A stretch of DNA of 32,870 nt from Lentimicrobium sp. (GTDB lineage: Bacteria > Bacteroidota > Bacteroidia > Bacteroidales > 4484-276). The translations under genes were made by a program, and so were the position numbers. Below are positions 9,349 through 20,900 of this stretch, piece after piece. The stretch lies in assembly GCA_012516825.1 (NCBI GenBank), contig JAAYWF010000042.1:1-32870 (forward strand), read 5' to 3'. How positions within the stretch are numbered: the stretch's first letter is position 1; each line of letters opens with the position of its first letter. The notes beneath the pieces were generated by a model that ran no database searches, was not told where the DNA came from, and saw only the letters and a program-made list of their open reading frames with translations.

Positions 9349-10389
9349 TTATACCGCTCCTTCAAACAACTTCAAGAAACGGAGGTCGTTTTCGAAAAAT
9401 AGCCTTAAATCGTCAATCTGATATTTAAGCATAGCTATTCTCTCGATGCCCATTCCAAATGCCAGACCCGTATATTCCTTACTGTCAATGCCGCACAATT
9501 TAAGTACGTTAGGATCTACCATCCCGCATCCAAGAATTTCTACCCAGCCACTATATTTACAAATTCTACAACCTTCTTCGTTGCACATCTTACATAAAAT
9601 ATCCATTTCAGCCGACGGCTCGGTAAAAGGGAAATAGGACGGACGAAAACGTACTTGGGTATCATCACCGAAAAATTCGGTTGCGAAATAATAGAGTGTC
9701 TGTTTCAGGTCGGCAAACGAAACATTATGATCAATGTAAAGCCCTTCTACCTGATGAAATATACAATGTGCGCGCGCCGAGATTGCTTCGTTGCGAAAAA
9801 CACGCCCCGGAGCTACTATCCGAATCGGCGGTTTGGCGCTCTCCATCATCTTCACCTGAACCGTACTTGTATGAGTACGCAATAATATGGGTTTATCGGT
9901 ATCTGTTAATGGATTAGATACAAAAAAAGTATCCTGCATATCCCTTGCCGGATGATCTTCGGGAAAATTCAAAGCTGAAAAATTATGCCAATCGTCAACA
10001 ATCTCTGGCCCTTCAGCAACATTGTAGCCTATTCGTGCAAATATTTCAAGAATCATACGGCGAACAACCGAAATAGGATGACGTGCGCCAATATCCTGAA
10101 AACCTGTTGGCTTTGTAAGATCAGTGTATTCGCCTTTTTTAGCAATAGTTTTTTCTGAAATTTCAGACTTTAGAAGATTATATTTCTCTTGAGCCTGGGT
10201 TTTAAGATTATTCAACGACTGGCCTATCACTTTTCGATCTTGCGGCAAAACATCTTTAAATCTTTCGAAGAGTGAGGGTATTTTACCTTTTCTGCTCAAA
10301 TACTTAATCCTAAAGGCTTCAAGCTCATCATCACTACCAGCAGTAAATGTATTGATTTCAGCTAATATTTTTTCAATTTCTGTTATCAT
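9349..10389 (-). CDS. pheS: Phenylalanine--tRNA ligase alpha subunit
   Basis: ARHPISVVRRMILEIFARIGYNVAEGPEIVDDWHNF, HPARDMQDTFF, LLRTHTSTVQVKMM, FRPSYFPFTEPSAEMDI, GMGIERIAMLKYQIDDLRLFFENDLRFL. The track start (10404) is a TTG; ATG at 10389 is preferred. Confidence 0.96.
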   Translation of the reverse strand: MITEIEKILAEINTFTAGSDDELEAFRIKYLSRKGKIPSLFERFKDVLPQDRKVIGQSLNNLKTQAQEKYNLLKSEISEKTIAKKGEYTDLTKPTGFQDIGARHPISVVRRMILEIFARIGYNVAEGPEIVDDWHNFSALNFPEDHPARDMQDTFFVSNPLTDTDKPILLRTHTSTVQVKMMESAKPPIRIVAPGRVFRNEAISARAHCIFHQVEGLYIDHNVSFADLKQTLYYFATEFFGDDTQVRFRPSYFPFTEPSAEMDILCKMCNEEGCRICKYSGWVEILGCGMVDPNVLKLCGIDSKEYTGLAFGMGIERIAMLKYQIDDLRLFFENDLRFLKLFEGAV

Positions 10390-10408
10390 GTAAAAGTATT
10401 TCAACAGG

Positions 10409-11044
10409 CTATTTAATAACTTTTATAGTCATTTCCACATCATTTACTGGTTTATCTGCCGAACCGGTTTGTACTGCTGCTATTTTGTCAACCACATCCA
10501 AACCATCGGTTACTAATCCAAATACGGTATATGCGCCATCGAGGTGAGGAGTTCCTCCAACTGTTGTATAGACTCTTCGTTGTTCTTCGGTATATTTAAT
10601 TCCAGAGCGCTGTTCCATTGCATCCAACATCTGATCATTGAATGTCTGACCCTGTACGATATAAAATTGTGAGCCTGATGAAGCGCGTTGCGGGTTTACG
10701 TTATCGCCCATACGTGCTGCTGCTAACGCACCCTTTTGATGATAATGAGCAGGAACAAACTCAGCAGGAACGGTATAACCAGGATCCTGTTTTCCTGTTG
10801 CCCCTTGACCGCCTTGAATCATAAAATTTTTAATAACGCGATGAAAAATTGAGCCATTATACCAGCCCTCTTCAACAAGTTTGATAAAATTATCGCGATG
10901 TTGTGGGGTATCGTTATAAAGAACACCTTTAATGTCTCCGTATTCAGTAGTTATAATAAACTTTACCATCTTTTCCTGTGATTTCAAATTCATGCTAAAA
11001 ATAAAAGCCAAAGTTAAAAATAGGAATACTGATTTTTTCATCAT
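10409..11044 (-). CDS. Peptidylprolyl isomerase, cyclophilin type, with signal peptide
   Basis: IFHRVIKNFMIQGG, GALAAARMGDNVNPQRASSGSQFYIVQG, YTVFGLVTDGLDVVDKIA. Confidence 0.94.
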   Translation of the reverse strand: MMKKSVFLFLTLAFIFSMNLKSQEKMVKFIITTEYGDIKGVLYNDTPQHRDNFIKLVEEGWYNGSIFHRVIKNFMIQGGQGATGKQDPGYTVPAEFVPAHYHQKGALAAARMGDNVNPQRASSGSQFYIVQGQTFNDQMLDAMEQRSGIKYTEEQRRVYTTVGGTPHLDGAYTVFGLVTDGLDVVDKIAAVQTGSADKPVNDVEMTIKVIK

Positions 11045-11052
11045 TAAATTAT

Positions 11053-11823
11053 TTATTCGTCAATTAGTTTTACTGTCATTTTCAAATCCTTTACCGGTCG
11101 GTTATTAGCTCCTGTTTGTACATTGGCAATTTTATCAATCACCTCAAATCCGTCAATAACTTCGCCAAATACAGTATATTGCTGATCGAGAAAAGGCGTT
11201 CCGCCAATACTTTCATAAATTTTAATTTGATCTGGGCTATAGGTAATACCTCCGCGTGCAGCAAAATTACTGAGTTCCGCCTGATTTACCTTTTCTCCCT
11301 GAACGATGTAAAACTGCGATCCTGATGATCTCTTCTCGGGATTTGTCTGATCGCCCTTACGAGCTGCTGCGAGAGCGCCTTTTTTATGAATAAATTCAGG
11401 GCGAAACTCAGCCTGAAGGGTATAATCAGGGCCTCCAACACCTAAGTGTTGATCAGGTTTTGCATTTCTTGAATCGGGATCGCCACCCTGAACCATAAAA
11501 TTTTTAATCACCCGATGAAACAATGTACCATCATAATATCCCTCTTTCGCAAGCTTGATAAAGTTATCACGATGAATTGGCGTTTCATTATAAAGAATGG
11601 CTGTCATCGAACCCAGAGATGTAGATATTATAACTTTTTGCACTTTTAATACTTCCGGCTCTTCCGTTTGTTGTGGCTGTTCATCAGCCTGCTCAACTAC
11701 TGCAGAAATGGTTTCGGTCTGGGATTCGGCTTTTTGTTCTTTTTGTGAAGAGCTTTGCTGCCCACAGGATGTCAAGAAAAGGAATGAGATAAACATCAAT
11801 CCTAAAGAGAATAAAGATTTCAT
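11053..11823 (-). CDS. Peptidylprolyl isomerase, cyclophilin type, predicted lipoprotein
   Basis: N-terminal FLFLTSCGQQ lipobox and Gln/Glu-rich linker, then LFHRVIKNFMVQGGDPDSRN, SSGSQFYIVQG, YTVFGEVIDGFEVIDKIA. Confidence 0.94.
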   Translation of the reverse strand: MKSLFSLGLMFISFLFLTSCGQQSSSQKEQKAESQTETISAVVEQADEQPQQTEEPEVLKVQKVIISTSLGSMTAILYNETPIHRDNFIKLAKEGYYDGTLFHRVIKNFMVQGGDPDSRNAKPDQHLGVGGPDYTLQAEFRPEFIHKKGALAAARKGDQTNPEKRSSGSQFYIVQGEKVNQAELSNFAARGGITYSPDQIKIYESIGGTPFLDQQYTVFGEVIDGFEVIDKIANVQTGANNRPVKDLKMTVKLIDE

Positions 11824-11933
11824 AGTAAAAACTTTTAATTTTAATATTGTCTTAATTTCTTCAAAAACTCATTTCAACAATGAATATTTTATAAAATGCA
11901 CAAAAACTAATATAAACTGCTTTTGTGGGTTGG

Positions 11934-12524
11934 TCATTTTTTAGTTCTATTTTCAACAGAACTTTGGTAGCAACTTCGGCAAAGCGGTTCATAGTTTTCT
12001 TTTTCGCCTAACTCTACCAACTTGGTTCCTCCGGCTGTTCTGTGCGAATATTGTGCAAGATTGCCACACTTTATGCAAATAGCGTGAACCTTGGTAACAT
12101 ATTCAGCCGTTGCTAACAATGCGGGGATTGGGCCAAAAGGTTTTCCGGTATAATCCATATCAAGACCTGCAACGATAACTCGCACCCCTCTGTTGGCAAG
12201 CTGATTACATACAGAAGGCAGTTCGGAATCAAAAAATTGAGCTTCATCAATACCAACTACATCTACATCGGTTGCTAATAATAATATTTGTGTAGAGGCC
12301 TCGACAGGAGTTGAAGCAATAAGGTTCAAATCGTGTGAGACGACATTTTCACTATCATATCGAACATCTACAGCAGGTTTGAAAATTTCAACCTTTTGTT
12401 TCGAGATCCTTGCACGTTTCAAGCGTCGGATCAATTCCTCTGTTTTACCCGAAAACATTGAACCGCAAATCACTTCGATCCATCCCCGACGAGAACCCGA
12501 TTCGCTTTTAATCTCAAGAAACAT
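11934..12524 (-). CDS. tdk: Thymidine kinase
   Basis: P-loop [40 protein letters not shown], and Cys motifs CIKCG and CRSCY. Confidence 0.95.
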   Translation of the reverse strand: MFLEIKSESGSRRGWIEVICGSMFSGKTEELIRRLKRARISKQKVEIFKPAVDVRYDSENVVSHDLNLIASTPVEASTQILLLATDVDVVGIDEAQFFDSELPSVCNQLANRGVRVIVAGLDMDYTGKPFGPIPALLATAEYVTKVHAICIKCGNLAQYSHRTAGGTKLVELGEKENYEPLCRSCYQSSVENRTKK

Positions 12525-12649
12525 AACACCGACTATTAAACATTCATAGAATCAAAACTCAAATACTTAAATACGCTTTTAAAAATTGATGCGTTTAACA
12601 TTTGGCAAATTTATGGAAATAGATTTCATAAAATAATTTTTCTTTAAAA

Positions 12650-13459
12650 ATGGAACAAAAATCAACGTCTGTCCAGGAGATTTCTCAAATTTTAAATAAA
12701 ATCCAAAAACACTGGGAGAAGGTTTTAGAAAACAAAGAGTCTTTTTCAAAAATTGATAAAGACATCTTGATGAATGACTTAAGAAAAGTCTATGAATTAA
12801 TTTCCGACATTAATAAAATAGAATCATCAAATGAATTTGCGGTAAAGTCTCCATTTTCTTCATCAAAAATTCTTTTTGAAGACGAACCGGTTGCAACAAT
12901 TCATCATAACGAAAAGTCTAAACTTTCAAATTCCGGTTATTATGAAGATGATTCAATTGACAGGGATAATAAAACAGAGAACAGAAATTTAATGCTTGAT
13001 TTTGAGAAAGAGAGAACTGAAAAAACATCATTTCCAACCCAAACATCGGGCGAAAAGGGGACTCCCACCTCTGAACAGAATCCGGTAAGCTATACTCAAG
13101 GGACGGAACGAGTTGCAAATCAGCAAAAGACTATGATTGATCTTTTTACACCTCAAAAAACCGTTTCGGACATTTTACAGGATAATGTTGCCAATACGGT
13201 AGCTGCAAAAATACAAAACAACCATATTGACAACATAAAAACGGTTATTGGAATCAACGATAAATTCACCTTTATCAACGATATTTTTAAAGGTGAAATA
13301 TCAAAATACAACGAAGCAATTGACCGGTTGAACTCCTTTAAAGATTTTCAAGAAGCTCTCAATTATATCAAAAGTTCGGGCTTTGAAACCGGAACAACAG
13401 AAAACCAAATTGCATTAGAAAAATTAATCAAGCTTTTAAAGCGTAAATTTTACGAATGA
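12650..13459 (+). CDS. Conserved Bacteroidetes hypothetical protein
   Basis: 269 aa with low-complexity centre and C-terminal block IDNIKTVIGINDKFTFINDIFKGEISKYNEAIDRLNSFKDFQEALNYI, recognisable in Bacteroidetes hypothetical proteins. Function unknown. Confidence 0.7.
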   Translation: MEQKSTSVQEISQILNKIQKHWEKVLENKESFSKIDKDILMNDLRKVYELISDINKIESSNEFAVKSPFSSSKILFEDEPVATIHHNEKSKLSNSGYYEDDSIDRDNKTENRNLMLDFEKERTEKTSFPTQTSGEKGTPTSEQNPVSYTQGTERVANQQKTMIDLFTPQKTVSDILQDNVANTVAAKIQNNHIDNIKTVIGINDKFTFINDIFKGEISKYNEAIDRLNSFKDFQEALNYIKSSGFETGTTENQIALEKLIKLLKRKFYE

Positions 13460-13489
13460 TAAATCTATGTTTAAAAAAATACACCGTTT

Positions 13490-14281
13490 ATGAAAAAAAA
13501 CTTACTACCACTATTTTTCATTTTGATCGTATTTAGCTTCTCGTCCTGCACAAAGATTAAAAGAGAATATTACCCACTAACTTCAATCAACCTGCAGATG
13601 ATAGAAAACGTAACTCCCGAGGATAGAAGTATTTATTTTCATTTTTACACTATCGAGCTTTATTCATGTTTAAACTATCTTATTCGTTACGATTTTTCCA
13701 GAGACAATGGTAATTTAACCATCAACCTAAGAGATGTTGAAAAAAATGATCTGTGTATCAATGGTCAAGGGCCGGCAACAGCAAGTATGAACCTTGGTAA
13801 GTACGACAATGGCACCTATCAAATTAACTTGACCGTTGCGGGAGAAACAAATACTGGCACTTTGGAGGTTTCCGATTTGGGCTATGTTTTACATTTCCAA
13901 ACATTAAACAAACTAAATTTAATTGCTGATACCATGTTTCGAATACCTGAAAACATCTTTTGGGGATATGTTGCCTATCCGAAGGAGGCATCTGCCGGCA
14001 TAGCTAACCAAGTACTCGATTCACTTGAAAGCCACGGCGCATCACCACATAATTTACAGCATGGCTATTATGGTTATTTTACCATAGAAGAGAATGGAGA
14101 AATAACTTTGTTAGATAAATCTGATGCAAACTTTTCGATCAATTTTATTTACAAACAAGAAGACCCTGATGACAACATAAAAGACGTAATCCGATATTTT
14201 AATAATCACCATTTAAACGAAGTTTATATTTTTGTACGCACATCAAAAGGACTGGTCTTTAACTCTCCAATGAATATTTAG
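13490..14281 (+). CDS. Hypothetical lipoprotein
   Basis: MKKNLLPLFFILIVFSFSSC lipobox and an open 263-aa reading frame. No family recognised. Confidence 0.65.
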   Translation: MKKNLLPLFFILIVFSFSSCTKIKREYYPLTSINLQMIENVTPEDRSIYFHFYTIELYSCLNYLIRYDFSRDNGNLTINLRDVEKNDLCINGQGPATASMNLGKYDNGTYQINLTVAGETNTGTLEVSDLGYVLHFQTLNKLNLIADTMFRIPENIFWGYVAYPKEASAGIANQVLDSLESHGASPHNLQHGYYGYFTIEENGEITLLDKSDANFSINFIYKQEDPDDNIKDVIRYFNNHHLNEVYIFVRTSKGLVFNSPMNI

Positions 14282-14399
14282 TTTTTAAAAAAATAATCTG
14301 ATACGATTACGATTTCATTTTTAATGTTTCATAAAGGAATCAAAACATTTTACAATTGTCTAATCATTCTAAACATTTGAATTATTTAATTTTTTACTC

Positions 14400-17300
14400 A
14401 TGAAAAATGGTTTTACACTGTTCTTGTTAACAGTACTTTTTGCGACAGGGATTAACCTAAATATTTTTTCTGCAAATCCACAACTGATTTCCAATCGTTT
14501 GACCGAACAAATAGAAACATCTCGTGATGGTGAATTAATAAAGATAAATATCATCATGCGAGAGAAGTTTGATACTTATAATCTTTTGCGCAATGTGGAA
14601 GATATGGAAAAAGAGCAACGGCGCAGTTATGTTATTTCTGTTTTAAAAGAGTTTGCTTCACTTTCGCAAAGAGGCATTCTTGAAGATCTAAACATGTTGC
14701 AACTCACTGATCAGGTTTCGGATGTCAACGCACTTTGGATTATCAATATAATAAATTGTTATGCAACTCCCACAGCTATTTACAAATTAGCGGAGCGAGC
14801 CGATATTGAGCTGATTGACCATGATTTTTATCAGATAATTTTAGATCCATCAGAAAACAAAGAGGCTTATTTTGAAGAGGGCAACGTTAACAACCGCGAG
14901 ATCACTTGGAACGTAAATAAGGTAAACGCTCCACAAGTATGGGCTTTAGGTTATGATGGCGAGGGTGTAATTGTTGCTTTAATTGATACCGGTGTTAACT
15001 ATAATCATAATGATCTTAAAGACCATGTATGGGTTCATCCTGATTTCCCCTATCACGGTTATAATTTTGCAAATAATAATAATAACCCTATGGATGATAA
15101 TGGTCATGGTACACACTGTGCTGGTACTGTTGCAGGCGATGGTAGTTCTGGGTCTCAAACAGGTGTTGCTCCGGCTGCCACGATCATGTGTCTAAAAGTG
15201 TTAGACTCTTCGGGAGGCGGTCAACAGAGCAGTATATGGTCAGCCACTGAGTTTGCTGTTGAGCACGGTGCGCACGTACTTAGTTTGTCGCTTGGATGGC
15301 TACACGCTTGGGGGCCTAATCGTCAACTCTTCCGTCAAGCCTTTGACAATGTCCTTGCTGCCGGAGTCGTTTCATCAGTTGCTGCAGGAAATGAAGGTGA
15401 GCAACAGGGACTTTATCCCGTACCGGATAACATTAGAACTCCAGGTGATTGCCCTCCCCCTTGGCTTCATCCCGATCAAACTTTAACAGGAGAGCTTTCA
15501 AGTGTAATTTGCGTCGGCGCAACGAATAGCGGCGATGGAGTTGCCGGTTTTTCAGGTCGTGGGCCATGCACATGGCAGTCCGTTTCACCTTATAACGATT
15601 ATCCATATCCTAGCGATATAGGATTAATACGTCCGGATATTTCAGCTCCGGGAGTTAATATAAAATCATTAGCTCATTACAGTAATACCGGTTACGAATC
15701 GGGCTGGGAAGGAACATCAATGGCTACTCCGTGTGCAGCCGGAATAATGGCCCTTATGTTACATAAAAACCCTCTCCTGACGCCGGCACAGATAAGCCAG
15801 ATACTTGAAGAGACAACGGTTGTTTTACAACCCGGCAAAAATAACAATTCAGGCTCTGGACGTGTGAACGCATTAGCAGCAATTGAGGCTACCCCAGGCC
15901 CTGGCCCAGCATACTATTCCCACAGTATTAATGATGAAACCGGTAACAACAACGGACAATTAGATCCGGGCGAATCGGTAAAATTAACTGTTGCAATGGC
16001 CAATTTCAGCGAAATGGTCGTTGACAGCGTAACCGTAAACATTTCAACGCAATCGCCTTATGTTACTATTACTGATGGAACCGAAGAGTATGGAAATTTT
16101 GATTTAAACAGTATCATTGAGATAGAGGATGCTTTTGCGTTCGATGTTGCAAATAATGTTCCGGGTGGGGAAGCTATCAAATTTTTCCTTTTAGCAGAAA
16201 ATGATTATGATAGTTGGGAGAGTAGTTTTACTATTACAGCCAATGGAGTAACAATTACAAGTAGTAACTTTAGCATCAATGACTTTAGTGGTAACGGAAA
16301 CGGAAATCTCGATCCCGGTGAAAATGCCGATATTCTTATTCAGATTAACAATCTAGGCCAGATAACCGCACCTAATGTAATTTGTACTCTCACATCCACC
16401 TCTTCAGATATCACTATTAACAACGGATCGTTTACAATACCCGTTATTGAACCAGGTCAATCGTCTCAGGCTAATTTCAGCGTATCGGTAAGTCCTACTG
16501 CCCAAATTGGTTCTATTGCCGAGTTTAACCTTGAAGTTGTTACAGGATATTACCAATATGATTTCTCATTTTTCCCAAAAATTGGATTAATTGTTGAAGA
16601 TTTTGAAACAGGTGATTTCACGCAGTTTCCATGGATGTTTGCCGGTAATCAGCCATGGACTGTTACAAATACAGGAGCTTATCAAGGTGTTTACTGCGCT
16701 AAATCGGGAACTATTAATAACAACGCATCATCAGAAATGAAAATTACCATAGAGGCTTCTGGCGGCGATTCAATAGTGTTCTATCGTAAAGTATCCTCCG
16801 AAGCTAATTATGATCATCTCAGGTTTTACATTGACAACACCAAAGTAGGCGAATGGTCGGGCGAGACGGCATGGGGAAGGGTTGCCTTCCCTGTTACCGC
16901 CGGAACTAAGACTTTTAGGTGGGTTTATATAAAAGACATTTTTTTCTCCTCTGGTCAGGATTGTGCCTGGGTTGATTATATTGAATTCCCAAGTGTGGTT
17001 GACAATAGTCTTGCAGTAAATGCAGGCGCCGATGCAACGATCTGCGAAGGAACATCGCATCAGCTTGATGCTACCGCACAAAATTATACCAGTCTGTTAT
17101 GGTCAACCTCGGGTACTGGAACATTCAGCGATTCAACAATCCTTAATCCGATATATACCCCCAGTGAAGCCGACATTAATGCCGGCGCCATTACACTCTC
17201 TCTTACCGTGTATAATGAGGGTGGAGAATCGCTGACCGATAACTTGATACTTAATTTCCTTTTGTTGCCTTCTACACCAGAAGCTATCACAGGACTTTCA

Positions 17301-17804
17301 CAGGTTTGTATGGGAGAAAACGAAACATACTCCATTAATCAAGTGGCTAACGCAGAATACTATAACTGGATATTAACACCTGCAAATGCAGGATCATTTG
17401 CCGGCAACGGAACGGAAATAGTAATTAGCTTCTCCAACAACTATACCGGCGCTGCATCACTGAAAGTATGCGGAATAAACAATTGTGGTATAGGTAATTT
17501 TTCTGAAGAGTTTAATATTTTAGTAGAGGATTGTACAGGAATAAACGAGTTGGATACAAGCGGTAAATTTTTTATAACTCCAAATCCAAATGACGGATCA
17601 TTCATGATTCATTTGAATGATAATATCTCAAGAACAAATATCTTAAAATTAATGAATACCAAAGGACAAGTGATCTTACAGCTACAATTAGAAGATTCGG
17701 ATCAAATTCAGATGAATACAAAATCACTTGAAAATGGTATGTACTTCATTATGATAGAAAATGAACAATCGGTTTCAATACAAAAACTGATTATCAATAA
17801 ATAA
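14400..17804 (+). CDS. Secreted S8 subtilisin-like serine protease with Ig-like, jelly-roll-like and PKD-like modules and T9SS type A sorting domain
   Basis: Catalytic triad contexts ALIDTGVNYNHNDL (Asp 14985-14987), NGHGTHCAGTVAG (His 15105-15107), GTSMATPCAAGIMAL (Ser 15717-15719). C-terminus FFITPNPNDGSF...LENGMYFIMIENEQSVSIQKLIINK is T9SS type A-like. Confidence 0.94.
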   Translation: MKNGFTLFLLTVLFATGINLNIFSANPQLISNRLTEQIETSRDGELIKINIIMREKFDTYNLLRNVEDMEKEQRRSYVISVLKEFASLSQRGILEDLNMLQLTDQVSDVNALWIINIINCYATPTAIYKLAERADIELIDHDFYQIILDPSENKEAYFEEGNVNNREITWNVNKVNAPQVWALGYDGEGVIVALIDTGVNYNHNDLKDHVWVHPDFPYHGYNFANNNNNPMDDNGHGTHCAGTVAGDGSSGSQTGVAPAATIMCLKVLDSSGGGQQSSIWSATEFAVEHGAHVLSLSLGWLHAWGPNRQLFRQAFDNVLAAGVVSSVAAGNEGEQQGLYPVPDNIRTPGDCPPPWLHPDQTLTGELSSVICVGATNSGDGVAGFSGRGPCTWQSVSPYNDYPYPSDIGLIRPDISAPGVNIKSLAHYSNTGYESGWEGTSMATPCAAGIMALMLHKNPLLTPAQISQILEETTVVLQPGKNNNSGSGRVNALAAIEATPGPGPAYYSHSINDETGNNNGQLDPGESVKLTVAMANFSEMVVDSVTVNISTQSPYVTITDGTEEYGNFDLNSIIEIEDAFAFDVANNVPGGEAIKFFLLAENDYDSWESSFTITANGVTITSSNFSINDFSGNGNGNLDPGENADILIQINNLGQITAPNVICTLTSTSSDITINNGSFTIPVIEPGQSSQANFSVSVSPTAQIGSIAEFNLEVVTGYYQYDFSFFPKIGLIVEDFETGDFTQFPWMFAGNQPWTVTNTGAYQGVYCAKSGTINNNASSEMKITIEASGGDSIVFYRKVSSEANYDHLRFYIDNTKVGEWSGETAWGRVAFPVTAGTKTFRWVYIKDIFFSSGQDCAWVDYIEFPSVVDNSLAVNAGADATICEGTSHQLDATAQNYTSLLWSTSGTGTFSDSTILNPIYTPSEADINAGAITLSLTVYNEGGESLTDNLILNFLLLPSTPEAITGLSQVCMGENETYSINQVANAEYYNWILTPANAGSFAGNGTEIVISFSNNYTGAASLKVCGINNCGIGNFSEEFNILVEDCTGINELDTSGKFFITPNPNDGSFMIHLNDNISRTNILKLMNTKGQVILQLQLEDSDQIQMNTKSLENGMYFIMIENEQSVSIQKLIINK
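15930..16323 (+). repeat. Paired NGNGxLDPGE-type Ig-like modules, S8 protease
   Basis: INDETGNNNGQLDPGESVKLTV and INDFSGNGNGNLDPGENADILI, motif starts about 355 nt apart. Confidence 0.8.
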
Positions 17805-17918
17805 TTAATCTCTTTTTATGCTATTTCAAAATTTAACAAACTTAAGGTATTGCCTTTCATGATAAGAATCGTTTAAAAGTTAAAATCTTGAAGTAGCTAT
17901 TTTTTAAAAATAGTTTTT

Positions 17919-20900
17919 ATGAAAAAAGTTCTTCTCACCATCCTAACTTTAATTTTTGCTGTAGGCCTTAATGCTGAAACAGTAAAAAAGAATTACCACT
18001 TTTCTAATCCTACGTTTGAAACCATAAAAGGTTATCAACAGATTAGTTTCGATGGACTTTTATTAACCGGACAAGCCGGCGAGCCTACTTTGCCATATCA
18101 ATCCGTTGTATTGCTTATTCCACCTGGACATACTGCACTTAATATTAAGCTTGATTTTGGTGAAGAGATAGAAATGGAAGGCGTATATAATATCTACCCC
18201 ATGCAATATGTACAGCCTGTTTCTAAAGGAAAATCGGGAATTTTTGCCTTTAAAGAGGATGTTTATAAAAAGGATGCCTTTTATCCTGAAAAGATGGAAG
18301 GGGTAATTTCAACACATTTTATGAATGGCTTTGCTGTTGCTATTTCATCATTTACACCTGTACGATATAATCCTTATAAAGGAAAATTGTCCTACTTTGA
18401 AGATGTAACAGTAACTATAGAAACTGCGCCTGACTCCAAAGCTATAAAGGCATTAGAAAATATTAATACTTCAACGGCCGTGCTTCAACGGCTTGCATTA
18501 TTAGTGGAAAATAGTGAAGCTGCCGTTAATTATCCAAAGCGCGAAGTTCGTAACGACGACTATGACCTGCTGATTATCACAGCAGCGCAGTTCGAAAACG
18601 CATTTCAACCTCTTATCTCCTTTTATCAGCCCAGAGGAATACGCACCAAAGTAGTCTCTACTCAAACTATCTACTCAACCACTTCCGGCCAAGATAATCA
18701 AGAAAAGATAAGAAATTATGTTATTGATCAATATCAAAACAATGGAATCCAGCATCTGACTCTTGCCGGCGACGTAGAGCATGTGCCTTACCGGGGATTT
18801 TACTGTTCCGTACAATCATCATCAGTTTATACTGACAATGATATCCCCTCCGACTTATACTTTTCGGCGCTTGACGGAACCTGGAACAATAATAACAACA
18901 ACCTTTGGGGCGAAATTGGTGAAGACGATCTCTTACCTGAAATAGGAGTTGGAAGGATGAGTTTCAGCTCTCAGTCAGAACTGAGCGCTATGTTAAATAA
19001 GATATATAAGTATGTCGGCGAGCCGGTTTTAGGAGAACTTCGCGATCCTCTTCTCGCCGGTGAGCATCTGTACAACAACCCACTTACTTGGGGATGTGAT
19101 TATTTGGAGTTGCTTATCGGATATCATGACGATAACGGATATACCACCAACGGAATACCAACCGACCATAACATTATGACGATGTGCGATGAAAACGGCA
19201 CTTGGTCGGCTAACCAATTAAAACAAAAGATAAATCAAGGAACATCATTTATACATCATTGCGGCCATGCAAACTCAAATTATGCAATGAGGTTTTACAA
19301 TTCTGATATCACAAATTCAAATTTCTCGCAGGTAAATGGTGAAATCCACAATTTTACCCTTGCCTATTCTCATGGCTGTATCTGTGGTGCATTTGATGAT
19401 AATGACTGCATTGCCGAACGAATGATCAATATAGATAATCTTGCTGTAGCAGTGGTTATGAACTCTCGTTACGGTTGGTTTAATGAAGGACAGACGGAAG
19501 GCCCCTCTGCTCACCTTCACCGTGAATTTGTAGATGCTCTTTACACCACAAAAGAGCCTCATATCGGCATGACTCATACCTTATCAAGAATAAAAACCGC
19601 ACCATGGGTAAATGCGCCAGGACAGTGGGAAGAGGGCGCTTTGCGCTGGTGTTTTTACGATTGTAACGTATTAGGAGAATCTGCTTTAAGAATATGGACT
19701 GATGAACCGGTAGATATTACAGCCTCTTACCAAAATGCTTTGCCTATTGGCGTACCCTCTATCCAAATTTCAATATCAGGAAATGGATCAGTTGAAGGTT
19801 TGGCCTGCACATTAATAAAGGAAGGGGTTACGCATGGAACAGCAATAACAAACTCATCGGGCCTGGCCGAGATAATTTTCGACCCGCCAATTACTGAACT
19901 TGGCGAAGCAATTATTTACGTTTCAGGATATAATTGCCTATTAAATGAATTTCCACTAATCGTTATCCCAAACGATGGCGCTTATGTAATTTATGAATCA
20001 TCGCTTGTAAATGATTCTCAGGGTAATGGCAATGGATTACCGGATTATACTGAGTCAATTCTTCTGACAACAACTCTAAAAAATGTTGGTTCTTCACAGG
20101 CTGACAACGTTACTGCATCACTAACCTCGGCTAATCCTTACGTTACTATTACTAATAACAGCGCCTATTTTGGAACAATTCCAGGGCAAGGTTCATTAAC
20201 TATTGAAGATGCTTTTGAATTTGATATAGCAGGAAATGTTCCCGATCAACAAGCGATTCTGTTTAACATTGAAGCTGTAGGGCAGAATAACTGGTCTTCC
20301 GGCTTCTCCATTATCGCTAATGCTCCTAATTTAGTAAAAGACGACATAATAATAAACGATGCTTCAAACGGTAACAATAATGGAATATTAGATCCGGGTG
20401 AAACGGCTGATATGGTAATAACAATCATTAACTCAGGCCATGCTGAGGCCTACTCAGTAAAAGCCTCACTTACTTCAGCCGATCAATATATAACAGTGAA
20501 CACAACAACACCCCAGAGCTTAGGTAATATGACTCCGGAGCAGTCTATTCCAGCAACTTTTTCCGTTTTTGCCTCGCCAGATACTCCCGCTGGTTATACC
20601 GGGCAGATAACTTTAAACATAACAGCACAGCATGGAGTTTCGACTACCCAAACTATCAATTTAAATTTTACCGATTATTGTTATCCTACAGCCAACTGTT
20701 CATTTGGTGATGGTATAACAGGTTTTGGTTTAGCTTCGATTAACAATATGAATAATGGTTGCAGCAATAATGGCTATGGAAATTTTACGGATTTGTCAAC
20801 AGAACTTGAGCCTGGACAAACTTATCAAGTGTCGTTCAAAACCGGTTATAGCAATCAAAAAGTTTGCCTTTGGATTGATTTTAATAGCAACAAGGAATTT

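Noticed and set aside
9446-9917. Three + strand ORFs (63, 76, 78 aa) opposite pheS
   Set aside because: Antisense to a clearly conserved pheS frame, with no family-like sequence; ORF-calling by-products.
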